In this document: positions 20,113 to 29,823 of the stretch, piece by piece | How positions within the stretch are numbered: position 1 is the first letter of the stretch | How the letters are laid out: each line of letters begins with the position of its first letter | Assembly (NCBI GenBank): GCA_014529385.2 | Contig: CM043969.1 | Span: 70,902,176 to 70,966,175 of the forward strand | Length of the DNA: 64,000 nt | DNA from: Adiantum capillus-veneris | Lineage: Eukaryota > Streptophyta > Polypodiopsida > Polypodiales > Pteridaceae | Direction of reading: 5' to 3' | Position numbers and translations under genes: made by a program | Notes under the pieces: model-generated | The model's input: the letters and a program-made list of their open reading frames with translations, nothing else | Databases searched by the model: none | What the model was told of the DNA's origin: nothing

Positions 20113-22963
20113 TCAGAGTATCTTTCTCCACTTGTGATTCACATACACCATTGTCTCTCTCCACCTTCGTTGACTTTCACGAGCTCCGGAGTTGTTGTAT
20201 GCCATTGATCTTTTAGCTTTTTGTTGTTGTAAATGTCTGATGGCTTGTGCTGTTGCTGAATTTGCCAAGACTTCTTTTGCCTGCATTCGATGAATGATTC
20301 TACGATAGAACCATTCAAATAATTCTCTCAAATTGTTAGCCTTGATTCGAGAGCCACCATGTCGTGTGTGCCTGAAATAAGCATTTCTCGCCATGTAATG
20401 AGACTTTTCCATCCCTTGGGTATTCCATATTGCCGGGTTCCCATACTTCTGTATAAAATATAGCAAATGATTGAAGATGATGTGCTGGATATGAAAACAG
20501 ATTAGTTAGAATGTTTTACAGTAACATATTTGCACATAAGAGAGAAAGAAATACATTATAATACCATGTAGTGAGTAATCTGGGTGTCTGTCCATGCTGT
20601 CTTGAATGATTTTTTCAGAAGGTTGAGATTTTTCTTGAACTTGTTCATATCACCTTGTGACCAGTCATCTTTGTCGCACATCAAAAATAGGATGTCTATT
20701 GATCGCCAAACCTCAGCCTTCGCGTTACGAGTAGTTGGTTCGTGGTCTTTGACTGCAATATGTAGCTTTTTCCAGCTCTGATACTCTACCTTGCTAACAT
20801 AAGATGTGTTATATATTTTTCCATGTTTTGTTAGCTTTGGATCTCTTGTACCTTGGGGCTTCGATAAAAACCTCCGTGCCTTCACCCCACCGATGGATGG
20901 TTTGCATGGGACATCCTTCTCAGCAGTTGATCTCTTTTCATCCCGCTGGATTTTCACATTGCCACCATGAAGCCCCATATCCGACAGTACCATTTCTAAG
21001 CACTGCAGGGCTACTTGTCGTTCTGCGGAGTTCTTAATCTTCCAAGCAAACCCAATGTATAAGTAGACCAATTTCTCCACAATTCTACAAAGGACATGCA
21101 TTGTACAAATGTGGACATTCACAAGTGGTATTTTCAAAACGGGTCGAAAAGCAGGATCCTCAATGTGACGTGTTGGAGCTTTTCTCCACCACTTTGGGTC
21201 CATGACCTTTGCAGGCTCCATGGAGAACAAACATGGTGACTTTGCCATTGCACCCATTCCACAATTATACATGCACTTTAATGTTTTAAGGTCACCTGCA
21301 AGATGCCACTGAACTTGAAAGTCTCCCCTTCCATCTAGGCGTAGTACCTCTCCCTGGTTAGTCTGTCGATCAATCACCTCCGGAATATTAGTTCGATGGA
21401 ACACCCAATATAGAATCTCATGATCTTCTTTCTTTACCTGCAACACAAAATAAATGAGACTTAAGTAGATCTGAACATTTGAGCTTACTTGAGAATATCG
21501 CTTACCTCAAACGCACCAAGCCACCATATGTTAGATTCTGATTGAACACTAAAATATAAAGGATCATCACTAGGACACTTTGAGAGGGCTCTATTCATTA
21601 AAGTAATAGTAACACGCTCTAGCTTTTTCTCTTTAACAAGCTCACACTCATCCAGTTTTAACACAAAATGTAATAGCCCACGTGACTCTTCAAATGTGAT
21701 GTTGTAAAACTCCACCATTCTCTTCTGTAGTATCCGCAGGTCCATAAAAATATTGTTGAACTCATCATATGCCATGTTCGCTCCATGGCCACTGTAAGTT
21801 GCTTTAATATGAAAGGGCTGTCCAAGATAGTCTCCCTGTGCCTCGTTAAGCTGAAGCCTCTCTTTCCAAACACTTGAGGCTGATGGTAGAAGTTTGGATT
21901 TTATACCCTTCCTAACAAAGATGGATGAGACAGACTTTTGGATAGCCGAATATCCTCTTTTGCTTACACCAAGTGAATCAAGTGTGCCTTGTATCTCTTT
22001 TGCAGGCACTGAGTTCTCTGAAATAAAGCGGTCCACTACATTTCTTTGTAGAACCTTAAACTTCTTGTCATGTACTATATCTGCTGCCAGGCTTCTACTT
22101 ATAAGTGGCTTCAATCTCTTTCCTATATTGGCTTTGGGGTCAATGTTTTCCTTGTCAGGATAGATTGAATCTCTACATGAAGACAATGCATAAGTAAATA
22201 ATAGAAAATTTGCTTCACTAACACTATTTAGGCACATGAAAACAATGCATAACAAGAAAAAACAAAGAGATTACTTAACTAAGACAATGTAGCCAACCAA
22301 GAAGCATCACCTTAATGCTCGGATTCTTTTCTTGAGACCTCTTGATGCAACCTGCAATGTTTCAAGATTGCGCAATTTCTTCTTTCGGATACGACCACCC
22401 AAGATGGTGTCCTTCATTTGACAACTTCGCACCTTTCCTTTCAGTTCTTGTACCTCTGTTTTATGTTGCAAAATGGTAACCTGATCTGTAGAATGTAAAT
22501 GTGAAAGGCGAACAATCTCACATTGTTGAGCTTGGAGAATGCTCTTGTAAGTTTCACCTTCTCTTGTAAGTGATTTACAATAACCCAGAAGGCCCTTTTG
22601 TCCATCACCAACAAAGGTCAATAAGCTTGTAGGATTGACAAACGGTGGAGACGCATTAGTTATTGGATTCTTAGGGTAGAGAGAGCCTCTCGTCCAGATA
22701 TCTATGTGTTTAGCTCCTTGAGCTCTGAGCGTGTCTATGGAGGCGGGAGGTATATGTGTGTTTGTTTTACTGCGCTTAATCAATGGTTGGTACTCATTGT
22801 CCAAATCAATGTGAAGGTGATATTTGGCTCGTTTCTGGGTAACATTTGTGCCATTTGAGGAGTGCGCCATTAGCCAAATGTGCAGGTTTAATGGAAAGTG
22901 AATAGCGGCTGCGGATTCGTCCCTCCATGTTAGCCTCATTCCCTCCGTATTGACGTTGTTCAT
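20113..22963 (-). CDS. DDE-type transposase of the nested element (multi-exon)
   Basis: Probable transposase. Exons on the minus strand: 22963-22310 (218 codons, with a coiled-coil Gln/Lys-rich end before IRALR); about 22177-21506; 21436-20565; 20484-20113. Introns 21505-21437 (GAG|GTAAGC, TTGCAG|GTA) and 20564-20485 (ATG|GTATTA, ATCCAG|CAC) keep phase. The junction of exons 1 and 2 was not solved. Candidate acidic residues: D in LKLDECELVKEKKLERVTI, D in QWHLAGDLKTLKCMYNCGMG, E in IWNTQGMEKSHYMARNAYF. VHICTMHVLCRIVEKLVYLY lies between the last two. The HLAGDLK and QG-x-EK-x-[NH] patterns resemble uncharacterised transposase-like proteins spread across eukaryotes, not TNP2 of CACTA. It is convergent with gene B (64 bp between stops) and would be the mobility protein of the 11524-23163 element. 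The family name remains open. Confidence 0.65.
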
Positions 22964-23130
22964 TCAATGCAACTGAAAAGAGGATTATCCCTCAATCACT
23001 ACGAACGAATGTTCAGAAGAGTAAGGAATCTACTTAAAGTACACTTTTTGAAGTTTTACTATGAAAGACCCAGCTCTTTTATTTGCCATTTTTTCTAGAG
23101 AGAGAGTGCAAAAAATACATTTTCTTAGAA
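22964..23130. other. 5' flank of the transposase gene
   Basis: AT-rich leader between the transposase start and the right inverted repeat. No gene. Motifs like GGCCCTCCAAATGACC at its outer edge recur loosely at 11752-11790 (GGTCATTAACG...GGAGGGTGACC), suggesting subterminal repeats. Confidence 0.4.
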
Positions 23131-23163
23131 GGCCCTCCAAATGACCTCCGAAATTTCCTAATG
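23131..23163 (-). repeat. right 33-bp inverted repeat of the nested element
   Basis: GGCCCTCCAAATGACCTC, then C, then GAAATTTCCTAATG. It is the inverse of 11524-11556 with one mismatch. Together the two bound 11.64 kb with four genes. Confidence 0.7.
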
Positions 23164-23439
23164 TGACGTATTAGGCCCCAATGACCGTCCAAGTGATCAC
23201 ACAATCGATCACACTAATCATAAACACAATAATCTCTTATTAGTTAATACACACACTAATATCTTATTAGCACGCGAGGCTTTGCAAGACTCTTTTATAG
23301 GTTGTAGACACACATTGGATTCTTTCAACATTGGATACTATAGAGAATCCAATGTTTGAAAAAAATCAATGTGTAAATTTTTAATCATATATTCAAATTT
23401 TATACCCTAGTTTAATCTTTGTCGTAATAAATGCAGACC

Positions 23440-24930
23440 ATGTCTTCTTCTTCCACACCACGCTTTCGCAGCATTGAGGATTTCACGGTAGACGGGATGT
23501 CATATCCCGACGCTCTCTCTGCCTATCATTCACAGCCGTCGCCTCAGCAGTCATCATCAGGGTTTGGCTGGTTTCGGGACGCTCTAGGTGGGTCCACTGC
23601 CGTACCTATGACCGATCCAGATGTGGAGAGGGCATTGCGTCTTCGGGCTGAGTGGTTAGGTTCACAGCAGACCCTTACACAGCGCTATTCACCGGTGCAA
23701 CTAGCATCTTTTGGCGTATTAGAGGTCTCTACTTCGACTGGTGGCACTCCATACCTGTAGAGTTTTCCAGCTACAGCTCCAGGTTCAACTTTTCCTTCAC
23801 AAGGTCCAACGCCCCAGGGTGCGACGCCGTTGGGTGCGACGCCACAGGGTCCGACGCCACGGGCGTCCACCTATCCATCACCTATCCCACCTTCTGTCCC
23901 AGATTCACGTCGGCGCTCTTCTGGCAGTCAGCGTCATGGCAGCTCGCGCGCTAGCGCCGGTCGATCTCGACGAGGGAGCGGAGCTAGTTGTTGTTTTTGG
24001 GGGGGGGGGGGGGGGAGTACTACAGATTCTCCTCCACAGTCACCGCTCCCTGCTCCAGCAGAAGATGAGAACCATGACATGCCTTCACCAGATGCTCGCG
24101 GGTTATACTACCAGGTTCATAGAGGAGGTATGGTGGATCTCGGGACAGCACAGGGCAGGAGATTACGCACACACGTCAACCAATTAATCCACTCCACATA
24201 TATCAATTGTTTTCTCAAATTTGATCAGCAAGATCCCTACAACCTCACATATATAGAGACAACCATGCACATGCGTTTCCCCAACCCTGAGGGGCAACAA
24301 TTCTCAAGGCAATGGTTGCAAGAGCATGTCAAAACATTTCTGAAGAACAAAAAATCTAGTGTGAGGAGAGCGGCAAAGAAGACAATGGAGGCTCCAGAGC
24401 ATAGCTATCGGCCAGGAAATGTCCATGATGTGGAGTGGGAGACCGCTATGGGCGAGAAAGAGGACGAAAGGGCAACCGGTGCGAGGATGTATACGCGTCA
24501 AGTTGAGACCAGATCCCATCAGACTCCTACGCATTATGGTTCGGGAGGAAAAACGGCTTGGAAAGACAAATATGCAAGTAAAAATATTAGTTTTATTGTA
24601 AAAAATCTAATGTTTTTCATTTAATTAATTGGTTGCTATTTTTTTGTCAGTATAACATTATCATGAGTCGCCCGACCAGAGAAGTGCAGAGATATAGAGT
24701 AAACCATACCGAGTATCAAACTTGGTGTTGGTTGCTTGAAAATCAAATGATCTCTCGAGAGGAGTTCGAAAATGCGTGCAGAAGTCTGCAACATGTAAGT
24801 TTAATCTTATCTAAATAATCAAATTGTTGATTTTATATCAAATATTAAATGACAAAGTGTTAATTGTTTCTTTTTTATGGTTTTGCAGAGTCAAGGAGTT
24901 CCACGTGAAATGCCGCCAACTCCCCCATGA
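23440..24930 (+). CDS. CACTA TNP1-like / plant transposase (En/Spm) protein
   Basis: Starts MSSSSTPRFRSIEDFTVDGM at 23440. It is a proline/serine-rich N-terminus with a short (QGATP)n-type minisatellite at 23810-23870, a basic SRRRSSGSQRHGSSRASAGR stretch, and a poly-G run at 24000-24014. The conserved part at about 24100-24580 reads GLYYQVHRGGMVDL, then LTYIETTMHMRFPNPEGQQF, then WLQEHVKTFLKNKKSSVRRA. This resembles the PF03004-type DNA-binding partner protein of plant CACTA elements. Introns with donor CAA|GTAAAA near 24575 and acceptor TTGTCAG near 24651, and a second at about 24796-24889, lead to a final exon ending in TGA at 24930. One in-frame TAG at 23758-23760 interrupts the N-terminal part, so this copy may be defective. 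TNP1/TNPA proteins bind subterminal repeats; here the GCGGTAAT arrays are the obvious candidate sites. Confidence 0.62.
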
Positions 24931-25200
24931 GCATCCTCTATTTTGTATACGTGGGCCCCGTTTGCCCTATCCCACATGACCATACTCTATTTTGTATACG
25001 CGGGCTTTTTTTGCCCTTTATGTAAATGCAATACCTATCATTTTTTGGCTCAATACCTCTCCCAATTGTAATTCCACTTATGTAAATGAAATTATCAATC
25101 TTTTTTTGGCTCAATGTATTGTCCAATTGTGATATTTTGTTGTAATTAATAATAATTTTGTAAAATAACTAAAATAAATAAAAAAATAAATGACCTTTTG
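24930..25200. repeat. 3' flank with two short tandem duplications
   Basis: CTCTATTTTGTATACG(T/C)GGGC occurs twice (near 24938 and 24985). ATGTAAATG...TTTTTTGGCTCAAT occurs twice (near 25020 and 25080). Probably untranslated sequence of the TNP1-like gene. Confidence 0.6.
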
Positions 25201-25254
25201 GATGGTCCTGCAAAGGACAATCCAAACGGTCATCTGTTTTTTAATAATAAATCC

Positions 25255-25475
25255 CTTCGCGGTAATGCTCGCGATAAGCCTGACGCGGTAATATGTGCGG
25301 GTACAGTTGCAGCAAAGCACGCGGTAATATTTGCGAAAATATTGCCGCATCCATTACCGCATCAGTTACCGCTAGACCATTACCGCCAGCTTTGCCGCAG
25401 TATTTGTCGCGTACGGGAATTTTTATATTTCAAGTTTGTTTGTTTTTTTGCGGTAATGTGAGCGATAATACCGCG
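25255..25475 (-). repeat. CACTA right subterminal repeats
   Basis: About ten copies of GCGGTAAT or ATTACCGC, in both orientations, with several close variants (GCGATAA, GTTACCGC, TTGCCGC). It mirrors the left array at 10059-10198. The terminal CACTA repeat itself is not seen. Confidence 0.75.
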
Positions 25476-25482
25476 CATATGT

Positions 25483-25960
<478 letters not shown>

Positions 25961-26900
25961 AGACACACATATAAAACACACACGGATACACAATAAAGGC
26001 GAACATGATTTGCTGCAAATGCAAGCAATAGAAGGCGTATATCTAGATCAACACACTATGGTATTTGCTTTACAGGAATGTGTTAGGCTTGTTTCTAAAG
26101 ATGCACTTGATCCCAGGGTCCATAATCACACTGGTAGTAACTTGCCTTGTACCAAAGAAAAGTAGAAAATACTAAATGTAAAGCTCTAGTTTCTACTACT
26201 CCAATTAGCATATCTTAACAGTACACTAGAATATCCTAGAAGGAATCTCATCATAGCTCAAGTTTTCTCCTAGTATTCCACCATTCGTTACTGTTGCATT
26301 ATAATGTATACATGAATTGCTACTTTGGTGAACCAAAATCATTGCTCCCTTCTTTGAGCAGGAACATCACAATAGAGTGAAATCAATATTTGGCATTCAT
26401 TGTTTTAGAAGTTACGATACACAATTAGCTTAATAAGTGGTGAAATCCAAGGAATCAATACCACCTTATCCATTACAACATGATACTTATGTTAGTACAA
26501 CTCTTTTTGTTGCCAACGCTACTGGCCAAATGGCCAAAAGTTTTGCTGGCACTAAATGCACCGACAATTTCCAAGCGAAGTGAAGACAAGATGAAGGGAA
26601 ACTAGATAACATAACTTTTACCTTCATAACTTCTTGATTTTGCTTGGTACCATCCAAAGAAGCAGCATTCTCCTCTTCATTGCCTTCGATGAAGTTTTCC
26701 CAAACCTACAGGCAATCGGCTTCAAGTAGAAGTACTGCAACATTCGTTTTGGATTCCCAAAGGCTACCTAAAAATGTTCTTGTCCTATCTAATGCTTCAA
26801 CCTCAATGTGCCATGCATTTCAACTTGCTGTTGGTAGTGCCCTGGTGGATATTTACAATACAATCTCTTATTAAAGTGATGGAATTTCTTGACCGCTTGC
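25961..26900. other. unassigned sequence
   Basis: No domain, terminal repeat or convincing gene was found on either strand. Short open frames (for example at 26644-26874) have no recognisable features. Confidence 0.4.
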
Positions 26901-26970
<70 letters not shown>

Positions 26971-27145
26971 AGGACGGCCTATGAGCGCTGCATGCGAGGC
27001 CTTTGAGCGATGCCTGTGAGCGAAGCATGCGAGGGGATGGAGTCCCACTTGATGGTGAGCTTAGCCTTGGAGAAGCAAGGGGATTTGGTCCGAGCTGATG
27101 GAGAGCTTAGCCTTGGCAAGGCACATAAGGAAAAGAAAACTTAAA

Positions 27146-27173
27146 GGAGCAATAGCAATATTGCTATTGCTCC
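27146..27173. repeat. 28-bp palindrome, copy 1
   Basis: A perfect palindrome: GGAGCAATAGCAAT followed by its exact inverse. Confidence 0.9.
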
Positions 27174-27213
27174 CTCTATTATTGTATGAAAAAAACCCCA
27201 AAAAAAGGCTGCA

Positions 27214-27254
<41 letters not shown>

Positions 27255-27419
27255 ACGAAGGCCTGTGAGCGATGCATAAATTGGCCTGTGAGAGCGAAGC
27301 ATGAGAGGGGATGGAGTCCCAGTTGATGGCGAGCTTAACCTTGGAGAAGCTAGGGGATTTGATCCGAGTTGATGGCGAGCTTAGCCTTGGTGAAGCATAG
27401 AAGAAAAAAAAAAAGTAGA

Positions 27420-27447
27420 GGAGCAATAGCGATATCGCTATTGCTCC
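27420..27447. repeat. 28-bp palindrome, copy 2
   Basis: A perfect palindrome: GGAGCAATAGCGAT followed by its exact inverse. It differs from copy 1 at one position per arm, with both arms changed together. Confidence 0.9.
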
Positions 27448-27754
27448 CTCTATTTTTGTCTTAAAAAACCCCAAAAAAAAGGCAGCAAAAGAGAGAGAGA
27501 GAGAGAGAGAGCTTACTTGGGATGCGAGGCCAGTTGATGGCGAGAGAGAGAGAGAGAGAGAGCTTACTTGGGATGCGAGGCCAGTTGATGGCGAGAGAGA
27601 GAGAGAGAGAGCTTACTTGGGATGCGAGGCCAGTTGATGGCGAGAGAGCTATGCATGCAAGGCCAATTGATGGCGAGCGAGCTCTTGGCGAAGCAAGGCC
27701 AATTGATGGCGAGCGAGCCCTTGGCGAAGCACATAAGAAAAACAAAGAAGTAGA

Positions 27755-27782
27755 GGAGCAATAGCGATATTACTATTGCTCC
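27755..27782. repeat. 28-bp palindrome, copy 3 (imperfect)
   Basis: Left arm as in copy 2 (GGAGCAATAGCGAT); the right arm (ATTACTATTGCTCC) carries two mismatches. A looser relative lies at 29216-29245. Confidence 0.85.
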
Positions 27783-27800
27783 CTCTATTTTTGTCTTTAA

Positions 27801-28730
27801 AAAAGGCAGCACGGCCTCTAGCTCGCTTTGCTTACGTCCAGGATGAGGCCTTTTCCTCTCGCTCCAGCCCCTTGGCCTCCGCAGGTCGCCCTTGGCAGCC
27901 CCTTTCCTCCACAGTAGCGCTGCCCCCTCTACTGCATGCCTTGCGGCCCCTCTCAGATAGCCTCTTGAGCAGCCCCTTTTTCGGCCGCCCCTCCCTTCTA
28001 CTGCATGCCGTCTTCCCACTTCACGGCTCCCCCTATCCAGTAGGTGGCGGCCCTCTCTGTTGCACCCCCATGCCACCATCTGCAGTCGGCCGCCCCCTTT
28101 TTCCCCTCCCTGCATGCCGCGTACCCCTCGTTCCCATCTGAGTCGCCTCCACTCCAGCCACCAACCAATAGCAACCTTGTTACTGGTTTCTTATTTTGCT
28201 TTTTAATATAGCCATGCAAAGAAAAAAAAAATGGCCTACGTTCCCACATGGTCACTTGCCTCCAAAGCGCAAGTATAACTTCCCTTCGCACTCGGCAAAG
28301 CACGACAAACCATGAAGCTGCAAGAGACCACAATTCGGGCAAGTATAACTTCCCTTCGCACTCGGCAAAGCAACAATAGTAATCTTCTTAGATTCTTAGT
28401 GATGAACTCCGCATCCTGGTAATTGAAAACCCAAAATTTGAACTCCGCATCCTGGTTGAAAACCCAAAAATTTTCTAGTCCAGGAGATGATATGATTAAA
28501 GGCGATGCAATGGATGACACTATGAAGGAGAACAGCTTTGCAATGGTGCCCTTGTTTGATCCTTCACAACTAACCCTGTCCATGACACCCATGACTAGCA
28601 ATGTGATCACTGAGCCAAACAATGGAACTCCTGCCACAACATTAGCTTTGCAAGAAAGCTCTTCAACCACCACTGACTCCAAGCGACAAAGCCCAAATCC
28701 TGCACCTAGTGGGAAACTATCCCAAGATAC

Positions 28731-28732
<2 letters not shown>
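27801..28732. other. unassigned, C-rich then short duplications
   Basis: 27801-28140 is C-rich with CCTCTACTGCATGCC repeated. AGTATAACTTCCCTTCGCAC occurs at about 28272 and 28342 (period 70), and AACTCCGCATCCTGGT twice near 28404 and 28441. AACTATCCCAAGA near 28708 recurs near 50578. No gene is supported. Confidence 0.45.
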
Positions 28733-28815
<83 letters not shown>

Positions 28816-29049
28816 GACTTGGGAATAGCTTGGAATATAAGTATACATTTAGGTATCTATATTTATTTATTTGTAAAAAATATATAAATATAAATATAAA
28901 TAGATAAATATATATATATATATATATAAAAAGGTATATATATATGTGTGTGTGTTAAATATATATACATTTATATTTATATTTATATGTATATGTATGT
29001 ATTTTAATAAATAAATGAATAAATAAATCTCTCTCTTTATATATATGTA

Positions 29050-29135
<86 letters not shown>
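28733..29135. repeat. (GA)n, (TA)n, (GT)n microsatellite complex
   Basis: GA array at 28733-28813, AT-rich ATAAATA/TATATA tract at 28855-29050, GT array at 29057-29084, then a second GA array to 29132. Confidence 0.92.
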
Positions 29136-29773
29136 ACAGAGTTTTAACGTGGTAGGAAACTATAGAAAGAAACCTTAAAGATCTAGGGAGTATTGCTTTT
29201 AATATAAAAATTTGGGGAGGCAATAGCAACATCGCTAGTGACTCCTTTCTTTTTTTTTTTTTGATCAGTTTCAACCTCCACCCTCCCTACTCTCAACATT
29301 TCACTTGTATCAAGGAGTTATATAAGGAGATGGCTCAATACAGCTTACCATTTTTTTTTCATCTTTTAGTGATCTCTTCTCATCTAACTCTCTACTTACA
29401 GTCACTCACCATCTCTACTCCTCTACCTCTCTACTTAGCATCACTCACCATCCCTAACTTCTACTCCAACCTCTCTCTCAGGTCGACTCCAACCTCTCCC
29501 TCCCTTAACTATCTATATAAACCTCTATCCACTCTACCTTAGTTCTCTCCTCCAACCTCTCTCTCTCTTGACTATCTATAAAATCCTCTATCTACTCTAC
29601 CCCATTTCTCTATCATCTATCCCTCTAGCTCTCCCTACCTTCACTACATCCACATCCGTTTGTCCACTCTACCTACATCCTGTGCTCAAGGCACCTTCAC
29701 TACTATCACTCACTCTCTCTTCTATCTTCCCTTCTCGTCCTCTCCTCTTGTCCCTCACTTTGCCAACACATTC

Positions 29774-29806
<33 letters not shown>

Positions 29807-29823
29807 TCTCTCTCACTCTCTCA
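29136..29823. other. pyrimidine-rich upstream region
   Basis: Contains a degenerate copy of the 28-bp palindrome (29216-29245), then CT-rich imperfect repeats (TCTACTCTACC, CTCCAACCTCTCTCTC) and a CT array at 29773-29822 directly before the MULE-like gene's first ATG. No gene. Confidence 0.5.

Larger units (their letters stand above)
10040..25480. mobile_element. CACTA-type DNA transposon containing a nested element
   Basis: The left end starts CACTATGAGAG at 10040. At least six ATTACCGC/TTTACCGC-type subterminal repeats lie within 10059-10198, and the same motif in both orientations recurs about ten times at 25255-25475. The element carries a DUF4216 transposase C-terminus near the left end (minus) and a TNP1-like gene near the right end (plus), the usual CACTA gene pair. 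The right terminal repeat is not visible because a (GA)n array starts exactly where it should be, so a 3-bp target duplication cannot be tested. The central catalytic part of TNP2 is missing, and its place is taken by 11.6 kb bounded by inverted repeats. The copy is therefore probably non-autonomous. Confidence 0.72.
26905..27800. repeat. three tandem units of about 250-290 bp with palindrome
   Basis: Units at about 26905-27180, 27216-27455 and 27490-27795. Each begins with (GA)n and GAGAGCTTACTT, passes GATGGCGAGCTTAGCCTTGG-like repeats, and ends with a 28-bp palindrome followed by CTCTATTNTTGT. The third unit also contains three short internal repeats of GCTTACTTGGGATGCGAGGC plus CAGTTGATGGCGAGAGAG. 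Confidence 0.88.

Noticed and set aside
27564-28141. Overlapping open frames on both strands over the C-rich region
   Set aside because: Frames overlap on opposite strands and are of biased composition; part derives from the GA-tandem unit.
28867-29274. Ile/Tyr/Leu-rich frame suggestive of a membrane protein
   Set aside because: It is a translation of (TA)n, (GT)n and (GA)n arrays.
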